Notes under the pieces: generated by a model
Told to the model about the DNA's origin: nothing
The model's input: only the letters and a program-made list of their open reading frames with translations
Databases searched by the model: none
Position numbers and translations under genes: made by a program
From: Candidatus Avelusimicrobium caledoniensis
GTDB taxonomy: Bacteria > Elusimicrobiota > Elusimicrobia > Elusimicrobiales > Elusimicrobiaceae
Direction of reading: 5' to 3'
NCBI GenBank assembly: GCA_900315795.1
Contig: ONAM01000019.1
Location: 1 to 46,817 of the forward strand
DNA length: 46,817 bases
Shown: piece after piece, positions 1-8,068 of the stretch
How positions within the stretch are numbered: the first letter of the stretch is position 1
How the letters are laid out: each line of letters begins with the position of its first letter

Positions 1-111
1 TTATGTTTTATTTGTTTCCATAGTTATCCCTCTCGAACTTATAATTTTCCCTTGCCGATAACGGCAAAACCCACGCTACATTAAAACATATTTTCTATTT
101 TATGTCAACTT

Positions 112-174
112 TTTCTATTTTTAATAGAAATTGACTCTTCTTGTAAAAATAGTTATACTGTTTGTATTGGAGAA
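112..174 (+). promoter_or_regulatory. lexA promoter with operator-like palindrome
   Basis: A -35 TTGACT (131-136) and a -10 TATACT (154-159) are separated by exactly 17 bp. A perfect inverted repeat TTTCTATT-TTT-AATAGAAA (112-119 and 123-130) abuts the -35. A further TTTCTATTT half-site lies at 92-100. GGAGAA (169-174) is the ribosome-binding site for the ATG at 179. The palindrome is a plausible autoregulatory LexA operator; this is inference from position and symmetry. The string AAAATAGTTATA (146-157) recurs at 3876-3887, upstream of the HerA-like gene. Confidence 0.75.
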
Positions 175-178
175 CACT

Positions 179-763
179 ATGCTTTCGGCAAAACAAAACC
201 AAATTTTAGAACTCGTCCAGCAAAACCCGCAAATCACTTTGGCAGAATTGGCTAAAGCGGTTGGCTTAAAATCGGTCAGCACCGTGCACGTGCATATCCG
301 CAAACTCATTAAAGAGAACTTTTTAGAGCGCAACGGGCACGCGCTGATTGCCACGCACAGGCCCGTGGATGAGTTTACCCCTATCCCCTTTTACGGTTTT
401 GCGCAATGCGGGGATACGGACATTTTTGCCGAAGAAAACATTGTGGACTATGTGAATATGCCCACTAAGTTTTTGCCCACCCCTACGCAGGATTTATTTT
501 TTATTAAGGCCAAGGGCGATTCTATGGAGCCGACTATTAGTGACGGCGATATGCTAATGTTCCGTAAAACGAGTGAATTGCCCCCTGTGGGGAGTGTGGT
601 ATTATGCCGCCGCGGAGACGGGCTCAAAATTAAGCGTCTTGGCCAATATAACACTGAAAACGGCCCTGCTTATCGATTGGTATCGGACAATAAGTCCAAA
701 TATGAGCCGTTCCCGGCAGACGCATCCGTCGAAATTTTAGCCAAACTCGTGAGAATGAATTAA
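179..763 (+). CDS. lexA: LexA-family repressor with Cys-Gly cleavage site
   Basis: A 194-residue LexA/UmuD-type (S24) autoprotease repressor. Residues 1-60 form a winged-helix DNA-binding region. Residues 68-194 form the self-cleaving domain, with the Ser nucleophile in GDSMEPT (Ser115) and the general-base Lys in LKIKRL (Lys152). The scissile dipeptide aligns to Cys77-Gly78 instead of the usual Ala-Gly of LexA; Cys-Gly is the dipeptide of UmuD. The ATG at 179 is chosen because GGAGAA lies 4 nt before it and a promoter fits upstream; an earlier in-frame start at 131 falls inside the promoter. It is the first gene of an operon with the RhuM gene 10 nt downstream. It could be the host SOS repressor or a repressor private to the adjacent accessory genes. 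Confidence 0.88.
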   Translation: MLSAKQNQILELVQQNPQITLAELAKAVGLKSVSTVHVHIRKLIKENFLERNGHALIATHRPVDEFTPIPFYGFAQCGDTDIFAEENIVDYVNMPTKFLPTPTQDLFFIKAKGDSMEPTISDGDMLMFRKTSELPPVGSVVLCRRGDGLKIKRLGQYNTENGPAYRLVSDNKSKYEPFPADASVEILAKLVRMN

Positions 764-773
764 AGGAGAATCT

Positions 774-1778
774 ATGCAGAAAGATTTACAATTTTTACTC
801 TACACAACCCCGAGTGAAGACATTAAAATCAACGCTGTTATTAAGGACGAAACACTGTGGCTAACCCAAAAGGCCATGGCATCATTATTTGGATGCTCTA
901 CGGACAACATCTCACTTCATTTGAAAAATATTTTTGAAGAAGGCGAATTGGAGAAAAACTCAGTTACCGAGAAAATCTCGGCAACTGCCAGCGATGGTAA
1001 AAATTATCTAACTCAATTCTACAACCTTGATGCCATTATCTCCGTAGGCTACCGGGTTAATTCTGCGCGCGCGACCCAATTCCGTATCTGGGCTACCAAG
1101 GTACTCAAAGAATACATCCAAAAGGGATTTGTGTTGGATGATGACCGCTTAAAACAAGGCACTACTGCGTTTGGCAAGGATTATTTCAGAGAGTTATTGG
1201 AACGTGTCCGTTCCATTCGCGCGAGTGAGCGGCGTATTTGGCAGCAGATTACCGATATTTTTCAAGAATGCAGCATTGACTATGACAAAAATTCCAAAAT
1301 TACCCAAGAGTTCTTTGCTACAGTACAAAATAAATTTCACTACGCGATTACAGGCCAAACTGCAGCAGAAATTGTTTATTATAACGCTGATAGCATGCAA
1401 GAACACATGGGACTTAAAACATGGGCCGGAGCACCGGATAAACGCATTTTAAAGTACGATGTGAGCATTGCCAAGAATTATCTTACCGAAGACCAAATCC
1501 GCCGCTTGGAACGTACGGTAACGGGCTATTTTGACTATATTGAAGATTTAATTGAACGCGAGAATACGTTTACCATGGAACAATTTGCCGCTAGCGTAAA
1601 CGAGTTTTTGGCTTTCCGCAAATACCAGATCTTGCCGAATAAGGGTTCTATCAGTCGCGAACAAGCCAAAGCACATGCCGAAGCTGAATACGACAAGTTT
1701 AACAAAAAACAAAAGATAGAATCCGACTTTGACCGCGCTGTTAAATTAACATTAAAAGCACACAAAAAAGAAATATAA
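774..1778 (+). CDS. RhuM-family protein
   Basis: A 334-residue soluble protein of the RhuM family, named from a Salmonella pathogenicity-island gene and of unclear biochemical function. The N-terminal part has the family pattern: LWLTQKAMASLFG near residues 29-41, then the DNIS..LKNIFEEGEL block, then FYNLDAIISVGYRVNS and ATQFRIWATKVLKEYI. The ATG at 774 is preceded by AAAGGAG that overlaps the lexA stop codon, so the two are probably co-transcribed and translationally coupled. This would place RhuM under LexA control if the palindrome upstream is an operator. The gene ends 10 bp from the convergent HerA-like gene. Family members are often found in mobile or defence-associated regions. Confidence 0.85.
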   Translation: MQKDLQFLLYTTPSEDIKINAVIKDETLWLTQKAMASLFGCSTDNISLHLKNIFEEGELEKNSVTEKISATASDGKNYLTQFYNLDAIISVGYRVNSARATQFRIWATKVLKEYIQKGFVLDDDRLKQGTTAFGKDYFRELLERVRSIRASERRIWQQITDIFQECSIDYDKNSKITQEFFATVQNKFHYAITGQTAAEIVYYNADSMQEHMGLKTWAGAPDKRILKYDVSIAKNYLTEDQIRRLERTVTGYFDYIEDLIERENTFTMEQFAASVNEFLAFRKYQILPNKGSISREQAKAHAEAEYDKFNKKQKIESDFDRAVKLTLKAHKKEI

Positions 1779-1788
1779 ACTAAAAAGT

Positions 1789-3861
1789 TTATTTTTGGGT
1801 TAAGTCAACTATCATTGGAACAGCCGATTTCATAGCCTTGCCTGCCAATACGGCGTGGTATTGCTTTAAATGCGGTAGCGTACGGGATAAGTCTCTGCCT
1901 AAATAATTTCCAAGGAAAGTAAAACTAGTTTCATCAAAAGCCTGGAAGCATATCACAGTATTGCACTGAGTTAGGACCGTCTTTGATACATTGGCAGTAC
2001 GTTGGGCAATAATCATGAATCCAACTCCATATTTTCTTCCTTGTAAAGCAATCTGCCCTATTTTATTTACTAATGCCTTGTTTACACCGTAGTCCCCCAA
2101 ATCCCCTAATGATGTGGTTTCTGGAATTAAAGTATGAGCCTCTTCAAAAACAATTAAAATAGGTTTAATTGGTTCATTTTGTTGATATTGCTCTTTAGCA
2201 TATGTAAAGACCATATCAATAAATAATTGTGTAAATTCCAATAAAAAACTAGTATTTGACAAATCTGGTAGTTCGAGTATACCCAATGGATTTGAGTCGG
2301 CCATAAACTTATTTACATATTCCTGTAAAATTACTGATATATTCTCTCTAAATTTACGTTGTTCCTCTTTCCCTATTATAGTATGAAATTCTTTTTCCCT
2401 ATCTTTCAAGCCCGATGGTTTTTGAATAATCTTCAAAGGATTAAGATCCTTTAACTTTGAGGAATACTCTCCTGTAAAGTCAATGCATATCACTTTATTT
2501 TCCTTTATCGTTTCTTTAATTAATTTATGAGAAATAAAAGTTTTTCCGGATCCAGTCACGCCCAATATAGCGATATGATGAGATATCATATCTTTAATAT
2601 TAATCACAGCTGGAAAAGTTGTCCCCGGAACGTTCCCGAGTTGTAATTCTGGATATTCAAATGTTTGACTATTTTTATGCGGGGAAGTACGAAATACAGG
2701 TGTATTAACGGGTGGCACCCATCCATATTTTTGAAAAGAAAGAGTTGATGGATTCCATTCGCCCACTTGTATAGCCTCTCCCTCAATGTATCCGATTTCA
2801 TTGCGAGCTTCCAAAGATTCAATCGTGACTAAACCATTTAATACTTGATAATATATTTTCCGTTTACCAATTTCTACAAATAATAAATCGCCTTCTTGTA
2901 AGTCATCATTTTGTTTTGAATACTCAAATTTTAGCTTTCCTATGTCAGAACCGGAATCCACTATCCCAACAAAATTCTCCAAATTCAAATCTGTCGTTGA
3001 TTCTGTTGACAAATATACCACATTGTCAATTAAAGCATTCTTCTCAATATTTTTTGATTTTAATGCAAGAATTTTAGCCCATTTTTCTTGATTCAACAAA
3101 TACGTATCAAACACTATCCCAATAAATGTTCGCTCCGACTGTTCTGCCATTTTATACTTAAACTGTACGACATTAAACTTTTTGATTCCTTTTCTGTCCT
3201 CAAATAACTTCACCAAAAACACTTTCCTGGACTGAACACCGAATATAGTTCCTATCTGCTGTTCTTGCTTTTGTAATTCTTGAGAAAACAACTGATTATG
3301 CAGTTTGGATGGGTCTAGTGAAATGATGATAAACCAAAGCACAAACATTGCCAATTGTTGCAGAATTGACAACTCACCAAAAAGACATAAAAATACTAAG
3401 AAACAAAGAGAATATAAAACCCTTGCTCTCCCTAAAATATTCACGATTTTGACTATTTGTTGGGACAGCTTATTTTGCCAAACATTCGGGCTTTTTGTTG
3501 TATCATCTAAATACATTCCAGAAAGAGAAATAAACAAAATTAGCCCACAAAAAACTAGCAACAGCCACCATAACGCGGGATACTCAAAAGACTGTTTAAT
3601 TGGCAGTAGTAACAATAAAATTGGAAGAACATTAGAAATAACATTTTTCGGGGAGGTGTAATATGGTTCAATAAATAGAATGGAAAAATATAGCATGAAC
3701 AACCCAGAATAAAACCATAGCCCCGAATTATCCGCACTAGGTATTATTTGAGTACCAAATAACAGATTTACAATTAGATATACAAGCAAAAAAATCAAGA
3801 ACACGCCCAATTTACTGAATACAAAAGATTTCATTTTTTCATAATAATAACCTATTTTCAT
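1789..3861 (-). CDS. Membrane-anchored HerA/DUF87-type ATPase
   Basis: A 690-residue protein with about six hydrophobic segments in residues 15-185, a central beta-rich region (about 200-400, HerA/HAS-barrel-like position), and a C-terminal HerA/FtsK-superfamily ATPase. Visible motifs are Walker A GVTGSGKT (434-441), Walker B ILIVFEEAH (568-576) and the downstream AQRTANVSK (619-627), typical of DUF87/HerA. HerA ATPases pump or translocate DNA, often with NurA-like nucleases; no nuclease is visible here. The membrane anchor suggests DNA or protein translocation at the envelope, or a defence role. The base composition is AT-rich compared with most neighbours, consistent with transfer. No clear Shine-Dalgarno is seen at the ATG at 3861 or at Met10, so the start is uncertain. 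Confidence 0.8.
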   Translation of the reverse strand: MKIGYYYEKMKSFVFSKLGVFLIFLLVYLIVNLLFGTQIIPSADNSGLWFYSGLFMLYFSILFIEPYYTSPKNVISNVLPILLLLLPIKQSFEYPALWWLLLVFCGLILFISLSGMYLDDTTKSPNVWQNKLSQQIVKIVNILGRARVLYSLCFLVFLCLFGELSILQQLAMFVLWFIIISLDPSKLHNQLFSQELQKQEQQIGTIFGVQSRKVFLVKLFEDRKGIKKFNVVQFKYKMAEQSERTFIGIVFDTYLLNQEKWAKILALKSKNIEKNALIDNVVYLSTESTTDLNLENFVGIVDSGSDIGKLKFEYSKQNDDLQEGDLLFVEIGKRKIYYQVLNGLVTIESLEARNEIGYIEGEAIQVGEWNPSTLSFQKYGWVPPVNTPVFRTSPHKNSQTFEYPELQLGNVPGTTFPAVINIKDMISHHIAILGVTGSGKTFISHKLIKETIKENKVICIDFTGEYSSKLKDLNPLKIIQKPSGLKDREKEFHTIIGKEEQRKFRENISVILQEYVNKFMADSNPLGILELPDLSNTSFLLEFTQLFIDMVFTYAKEQYQQNEPIKPILIVFEEAHTLIPETTSLGDLGDYGVNKALVNKIGQIALQGRKYGVGFMIIAQRTANVSKTVLTQCNTVICFQAFDETSFTFLGNYLGRDLSRTLPHLKQYHAVLAGKAMKSAVPMIVDLTQK

Positions 3862-4350
3862 ACTTTTTATTATATAAAATAGTTATATTATGTATTGTTG
3901 TAATTTATAATTAGGCGAATATTATTTTTTAAAACTTTTGATTGTTCTTTGTAAAATTTTCCCTGTTATTTCCCTGTTTCTCTGGGTAGGGAATTTGGAG
4001 TGTTTTTGGCGGATATTTCTCTGAAGAGGGCGAGGATTGCCATACCCCCCTAAAATCCAACGGGCAAACTTTTCAAATGCCTGTTTTTTGCCTGTTAATT
4101 GCCTGTTAAACAGGGAATTGCACGTTACCCACACGGCGTTCTAAGAACCGACGACCCATCAAAATTTTCTGCCCCACCATTTTTTAAGGCATCTTTTACA
4201 AGGTGCCTTTTTTGTTGGCCTATTTCCTCATAAACCAAGTTATATATTAAAAATAAATGCTTTATTTTGCCGATAAGGGAAAGAAAAGACCACAGATTCG
4301 GGTTCTGTTTGAAGCAATTTAAAATCTGCCCTTTTGATGGATTTTCTATA
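3862..4350. other. Gene-free accessory stretch with 11-nt phased repeats
   Basis: No convincing gene is present. YCCTGTT heptamers occur exactly 11 nt apart in two clusters: 3961 and 3972, and 4079, 4090 and 4101. The last one forms a CCTGT-TAA-ACAGG palindrome (4102-4114). A minus-strand 70-codon frame (3922-4134) crosses these repeats but has no recognisable domain. A terminator-like hairpin lies at 4186-4213. The rest (4214-4350) is AT-rich and without clear signals. Confidence 0.5.
4186..4213 (+). terminator. Rho-independent terminator-like hairpin
   Basis: AAGGCATC (4186-4193) pairs with GGTGCCTT (4202-4209) with one wobble, followed by a run of T. No plus-strand gene precedes it directly, so it may mark an unannotated transcript across 3900-4185. 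Confidence 0.55.
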
Positions 4351-4848
4351 TCAAATCAAGACCTTTTCCAGTTGCAACAATTTAATTTTTCGGTCTATTC
4401 CACCCGCATAACCTGTTAATTTACCATTTGCCCCTACTACGCGGTGGCAAGGAATAATTAGCGAAATACAATTATGACTCACGGCTCCACCAACCGCTTG
4501 GGCAGACATCCGCCCCCCTCCATTTTGCCGCTCAATTTGCACAGCAATTTCTCCGTATGTAGCTGTATGTCCATATGGAATAGCCAACATTATTTCACTC
4601 ACTTGCTTGCGAAAGGGCGTTGTCTGTATTTTTATTGGAGGCGTAAAAGACGGTTCCTTTCCGCTAAAATAAATATCTAACCAACGGGCAACTTGTCGGA
4701 AGACAGGCACTTGTTTTGTCCGAACATGACCGGATACCGTATCAGCGAAATACTTTTGTCCGTCAAACCACAGTCCGGTTAAAAAAAATCCGTCGCTCGC
4801 CAACGTAATACCGCCAAGCGGTGATTGATAATGATACAAATAAGTCAT
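4351..4848 (-). CDS. ogt: Methylated-DNA--[protein]-cysteine S-methyltransferase
   Basis: A suicidal repair protein that moves alkyl groups from O6-alkylguanine or O4-alkylthymine onto its own cysteine. The active-site motif IIPCHRVVG gives Cys134, followed by the family's C-terminal GYAGG. The PYGHTATYGEIA helix-turn-helix region and the recognition block around SAQAVGGAV are present. The chosen start (ATG at 4848, 165 residues) matches the usual Ogt N-terminus (MTYLYHYQSPLGG). A GTG at 4905 would add 19 residues that family members lack. No strong Shine-Dalgarno is seen at either, so the start is uncertain by a few codons. It stands alone on this strand. Confidence 0.92.
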   Translation of the reverse strand: MTYLYHYQSPLGGITLASDGFFLTGLWFDGQKYFADTVSGHVRTKQVPVFRQVARWLDIYFSGKEPSFTPPIKIQTTPFRKQVSEIMLAIPYGHTATYGEIAVQIERQNGGGRMSAQAVGGAVSHNCISLIIPCHRVVGANGKLTGYAGGIDRKIKLLQLEKVLI

Positions 4849-4969
4849 ACCCATTCTGCCAAAAACTGATTTATCTCCCAATAGAATTATAACAAAATCA
4901 ACCACACACCCCTATTTTCGCACAATATGCTACACTAAATAAGACGGCTTTTGCTACACGTGAGGTTTT

Positions 4970-5572
4970 ATGAAAAAAATCATCTTGTTTCTATCCGCCT
5001 TAAGCTTTATCTTTGCCTGCCATACTCCGACGGAAGAAAACAGCTCCGCCCAGCCGGAACCTAAGATATTGGTAGCGTATTTTTCGCACTCCGGGGAAAA
5101 TTACAACGTAGGGGAAATTAAAGAAGGCAACACGCAAAAAGTAGCTCAAGAGATTGCCCGTCAAACAGGGGGCACGTTATTTCGCATCCAACCGGTCAAA
5201 AAATATCCGGCGGAGTATGACGCCTGTAAAGAAACCGCCAAAAACGAAAAAGATACCAACGCCCGCCCCGAATTAAAAGCCCACGTGGAAAACATGGACG
5301 AATATGATGTGATTTATTTAGGATATCCGATTTGGTGGGGCGATATGCCTATGCCGTTATTTACCTTTATAGAACATTACAATTTAGAAAACAAAACCAT
5401 TTACCCGTTTGCCACGCACGAAGGCAGTGGTATGGGCGGCTCGGAAACTTCACTCAAGCAAGCGCTACCCGAATCTACGGTGGCCCCCGGGTTGGCGATC
5501 AAGGGGCACGTTGCCCAAAAAGAACATTCCGCCGTGTACACAGCCGTCAAAAACTGGCTCAAACACCACTAA
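4970..5572 (+). CDS. Flavodoxin-like lipoprotein
   Basis: A 200-residue predicted lipoprotein with an N-terminal signal and lipobox ending at Cys17 (SFIFAC). The body is a flavodoxin-like domain of the Flavodoxin_4 type. A phosphate-binding-loop region YFSHSGENYN begins at residue 37, interrupted before NTQKVAQEIA. The isoalloxazine-flanking loops are YPIWWGDMP (119-127) and THEGSGMG (149-156). Such proteins bind FMN and carry electrons; the lipobox places this one at the envelope, tethered after export. GAGG about 5 nt before the ATG is the ribosome-binding site. The redox partner is not visible in the window. Confidence 0.85.
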   Translation: MKKIILFLSALSFIFACHTPTEENSSAQPEPKILVAYFSHSGENYNVGEIKEGNTQKVAQEIARQTGGTLFRIQPVKKYPAEYDACKETAKNEKDTNARPELKAHVENMDEYDVIYLGYPIWWGDMPMPLFTFIEHYNLENKTIYPFATHEGSGMGGSETSLKQALPESTVAPGLAIKGHVAQKEHSAVYTAVKNWLKHH

Positions 5573-5598
5573 TATGCTCTAACTAAAAAAACCGTCCG

Positions 5599-5630
5599 GC
5601 AAACGATTTTTCGTTTGCTATAATACCCCT
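5599..5630 (+). promoter_or_regulatory. Promoter giving a likely leaderless mRNA
   Basis: The hairpin GCAAACGA-TTTT-TCGTTTGC (5599-5606 and 5611-5618) sits directly before TATAAT (5619-5624). Only 6 nt (ACCCCT) separate TATAAT from the ATG at 5631, and there is no Shine-Dalgarno. Transcription would start at or next to the start codon. The hairpin could also be a weak terminator of the preceding gene. Confidence 0.6.
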
Positions 5631-6926
5631 ATGAAAAATTTATTTTTTACCTTAATTTTGACGATATTACCCGTCGTACTTTTCGCCCAAACCGTGGGCA
5701 CGGTCACCGCAGATACTACCCGCATGAGTTCTCACACGCTTACAGAACATTTCCGTTTAAAACCGGGTGACGCGTTTTCCCCCGCCTTGTACGAAAAAGC
5801 CCAAGACGATTTACACAAACTGCGTGTATTTAAAAAATTAGATTTTACGGCCACCCCCAACGGCGAGCAAATAGATATTCACATCAGCGCGCAAGACGGG
5901 TATTATATTTTCCCGATTGCATTTTTTACAGGCGGCTCTAAAAATGCCGCAGGGGGCTCCGTTCACGCCGGAAATTTGTTTAAACACGGCGAACAAACTT
6001 TTTTATTTGGCGGCGGCAGTAAAGACGGTTTTACTACCCGCGCGGGCTTACAATGGGGCAATCATTTTTTGACCAAAGTATACACGCAATTACACTTTGA
6101 CCAAAATTTCTACGCCGGAAATTGGCAAAACGTGTACGGTGTATTTTCCACCACCGATGACGACGAGCACCAAGATCAACTTTTACGCACGGTACGCGGA
6201 CGGCAAGATATCCTTGCGCTGTTATATAATTATCGTTTTTCGCGCACGGGGCGCGTGTTTGTTGCCCCGGAATATAACCGCGTTACGTACGCACACAACC
6301 AATTGGACAGCGGCAACCACCACAACGTACGCGCCGGAATCAGATTTACCGACGATATCCGCGCCGGTATGAATATGGGGGCATTATCCGGCTACGGGTT
6401 GACCGACAAACAAAAAACGTTGCAAGATTTACCACACGCCCGTCACGGGTACAATGTGTCTTTCTCGTACGAAAACGGCGGACATTGGACGGACAGCGAC
6501 TACAACATTTCCAAAGCATCATTAGAAAGTGCGTGGCTGTTGGAACTGCCGCAGCGTCATTTGCTCACGCTGCAACTCAAAGCACAAAACGCATTTGAAG
6601 GCACGTTTACGGATCAAGTTACTTCGTTAGAAGTGCTGACGGGAGCCGGAAAATACGATCGGCAACGGCGGGGCAAACGCGCCGCCGGGGCAGGCGTATC
6701 TTTTACATACTATTTGCTGCGTAATCAGACGGGGCTATTATCACTCGCACCGTTTTATGAACTTTCTTACACCGATGTGGGCCCGAACTACCGCCCGCAC
6801 AGCGGTGCCGGGGCTAATTTATTTTACCGCTTGTGGCGTTTTCCGCTACCGATAGGTCTTAACTACACACACAACTTGCAAGACGGCAGCCACCAAGTAG
6901 GTTTTGTCGTCGGCGGTATGTTTTAA
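5631..6926 (+). CDS. Outer-membrane barrel protein, single POTRA plus Omp85-like barrel
   Basis: A 431-residue exported protein with a signal peptide of about 19 residues ending in FA-Q. Residues about 25-90 resemble one POTRA domain (LTEHFRLKPGDAFSPALYEKAQDDLHKL... pattern). Residues 95-431 are alternating beta-strand sequence ending in Phe, as expected of an outer-membrane barrel of the BamA/surface-antigen family. BamA itself has five POTRA repeats and about 800 residues, so this is a reduced relative, not BamA. It may be a barrel for export or lipid transfer; the substrate is unknown. It is predicted to be leaderless, with TATAAT 6 nt before the ATG, and is followed by a terminator hairpin. 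Confidence 0.75.
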   Translation: MKNLFFTLILTILPVVLFAQTVGTVTADTTRMSSHTLTEHFRLKPGDAFSPALYEKAQDDLHKLRVFKKLDFTATPNGEQIDIHISAQDGYYIFPIAFFTGGSKNAAGGSVHAGNLFKHGEQTFLFGGGSKDGFTTRAGLQWGNHFLTKVYTQLHFDQNFYAGNWQNVYGVFSTTDDDEHQDQLLRTVRGRQDILALLYNYRFSRTGRVFVAPEYNRVTYAHNQLDSGNHHNVRAGIRFTDDIRAGMNMGALSGYGLTDKQKTLQDLPHARHGYNVSFSYENGGHWTDSDYNISKASLESAWLLELPQRHLLTLQLKAQNAFEGTFTDQVTSLEVLTGAGKYDRQRRGKRAAGAGVSFTYYLLRNQTGLLSLAPFYELSYTDVGPNYRPHSGAGANLFYRLWRFPLPIGLNYTHNLQDGSHQVGFVVGGMF

Positions 6927-6954
6927 CAAAAACATTCTTTGCTATTCTTTCCGG

Positions 6955-6990
6955 CCCTTATTTGCTTATGCAAATAGGGGTCTATTTTTT
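6955..6990 (+). terminator. Rho-independent terminator
   Basis: CCCTTATTTGC (6955-6965) pairs with GCAAATAGGGG (6970-6980) with one wobble, then a T-rich run. It follows the barrel-protein gene and insulates the downstream pilin promoter. Confidence 0.7.
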
Positions 6991-7008
6991 ACAACCTCAA
7001 AGTTTCGC

Positions 7009-7040
7009 TTGACAAATCAAAAAAAAAAACGATAATAAAG
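7009..7040 (+). promoter_or_regulatory. Pilin promoter with A11 spacer tract
   Basis: TTGACA (7009-7014), 16-bp spacer containing A11 (7019-7029), then GATAAT (7031-7036) followed by AAAGGGACGG. This is the plus-strand (A-tract) form of the promoter shared by the pilin family. Confidence 0.7.
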
Positions 7041-7068
7041 GGACGGTAAAAACACAACAAAACAAGAT

Positions 7069-7149
7069 GTCATGCTGAACTTGTTTCAGCATCTCACCTT
7101 ATTTCCGATTTTAAAAAGCGGTGAGATTCCAAATCAAGTTTGGAATGAC
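7069..7149 (+). repeat. Two-hairpin palindromic element, copy 1 (5' UTR)
   Basis: 81 bp bounded by GTCAT and ATGAC. Hairpin 1 pairs ATGCTGAA (7072-7079) with TTCAGCAT (7085-7092). Hairpin 2 pairs ATTCCAAA (7126-7133) with TTTGGAAT (7139-7146). CTCACC (7093-7098) and GGTGAG (7120-7125) can pair around the middle. It ends 11 nt before the pilin Shine-Dalgarno, so here it is untranslated. Confidence 0.8.
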
Positions 7150-7171
7150 GGCATTATTTAAGGAGATTTTT

Positions 7172-7723
7172 ATGAAAAAAACACAGGCATTTACACTCAT
7201 AGAATTATTAGTCGTTGTTCTCATCATCGGTATTTTGGCGGCGGTAGCGTTGCCACAATATCAAAAAGCGGTGGAAAAATCAAAAGCCACGCAAGCATTA
7301 ACATTACTTAAATCGCTCGGGCAAGCACAGGAAGAATATTATTTGGCTAACGGTCAATATGCAACCTCATTTGACGATTTATCCATAGATTTACCGACAG
7401 GATGGACAGGCAATACCCCGTGGGACGATTCGGCGGGCGTAAAAGATACGCGTTCCAATGCAGAATGGTCTTTGCAGTTATATAATTCCGGCGACTTTTT
7501 TCAAGGCATATATATCGGCCGCATTTCCGGTAAATACCAAGGAATTGGCTTTATGTTAATTTTCCAAAATACTGCCGGAAGAAAAACAAACGAAATTTTG
7601 TGTGCCGAGCGATTTGGAGCAGGCGTAGTGTTTGAAGGCCCTGCGGGAAATTATTGCCAGAAAATTTGGCACGCATCATCCGACAATGTTGCCTCTCAAG
7701 TACACACTTATATCATGCCATAA
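7172..7723 (+). CDS. PilE-like prepilin, Ala(-1) class
   Basis: A 183-residue type IV pilin-like protein. The leader is MKKTQA with predicted cleavage before Phe7, then the hydrophobic assembly helix with Glu11 (Glu5 of the mature form). The family motif YYLANGQY lies at 56-63 and is followed by a DDLSIDLP segment. A probable C-terminal disulphide pair is Cys144 and Cys162. The ATG at 7172 is chosen because AGGAG (7161-7165) precedes it; an upstream in-frame start at 7121 lies inside the palindromic element. This is the only copy in which the element stays outside the coding sequence. No assembly ATPase or platform gene is nearby. Confidence 0.93.
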   Translation: MKKTQAFTLIELLVVVLIIGILAAVALPQYQKAVEKSKATQALTLLKSLGQAQEEYYLANGQYATSFDDLSIDLPTGWTGNTPWDDSAGVKDTRSNAEWSLQLYNSGDFFQGIYIGRISGKYQGIGFMLIFQNTAGRKTNEILCAERFGAGVVFEGPAGNYCQKIWHASSDNVASQVHTYIMP

Positions 7724-7731
7724 AATCGCGC

Positions 7732-7986
7732 CTATTTGTTTACGGCATTTTCCAGCGCGCGGGCAAGTTGGTCCGCGCACGACGTGCCTTTGCCGCCGCA
7801 ATCGTTGCCTTTTAACAGCGCGGCAACTTGCTTAGCATTGGCCCCTTCCACCAATTTGCTAATAGCGGTCAAATTGCCCGGGCAACCGCCAACAAATTGC
7901 ACATTATGCACGTTGCCGTGTTCATCCAAATCAAATAAAATTTCTTGCGAGCACACCCCTTGCGTGCGAAACGAAAACGAGGTCAT
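7732..7986 (-). CDS. Small TSCPD-domain protein (TIGR03905-like)
   Basis: An 84-residue protein that looks like a stand-alone TSCPD domain, the cysteine-rich module also found at the C-terminus of vitamin B12-dependent ribonucleotide reductases. The characteristic blocks are GGCPGN (33-38, Cys35) and C-GGKGTSCADQL with Cys63 and Cys70; the usual TSCPDQ is TSCADQ here. The cysteines may bind a metal or act in redox. AAGGAG lies 5 nt before the ATG at 7986. It is convergent with the pilin gene and divergent from the deaminase gene. The function of single-domain members is unknown. Confidence 0.85.
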   Translation of the reverse strand: MTSFSFRTQGVCSQEILFDLDEHGNVHNVQFVGGCPGNLTAISKLVEGANAKQVAALLKGNDCGGKGTSCADQLARALENAVNK

Positions 7987-8068
7987 AATAACTCCTTATG
8001 GTAAGATAATTACATTATACCAAGTTCGCGTAATATCGTTTTTTGTATAATAAATACGGGGAGTAATT

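Noticed and set aside
1..111. Small hairpin TTGCCG-ATAA-CGGCAA (52-67) and a 6-codon frame at 1-21
   Set aside because: No T run follows the hairpin on either strand and the frame is too short to support.
3922..4134. Minus-strand 70-codon open frame
   Set aside because: It consists mostly of phased repeat sequence, has no recognisable domain and lacks a clear ribosome-binding site.
4141..4180. GCCCCACCA string suggesting a tRNA or tmRNA 3' end
   Set aside because: No matching acceptor 5' strand or T-arm could be found upstream.
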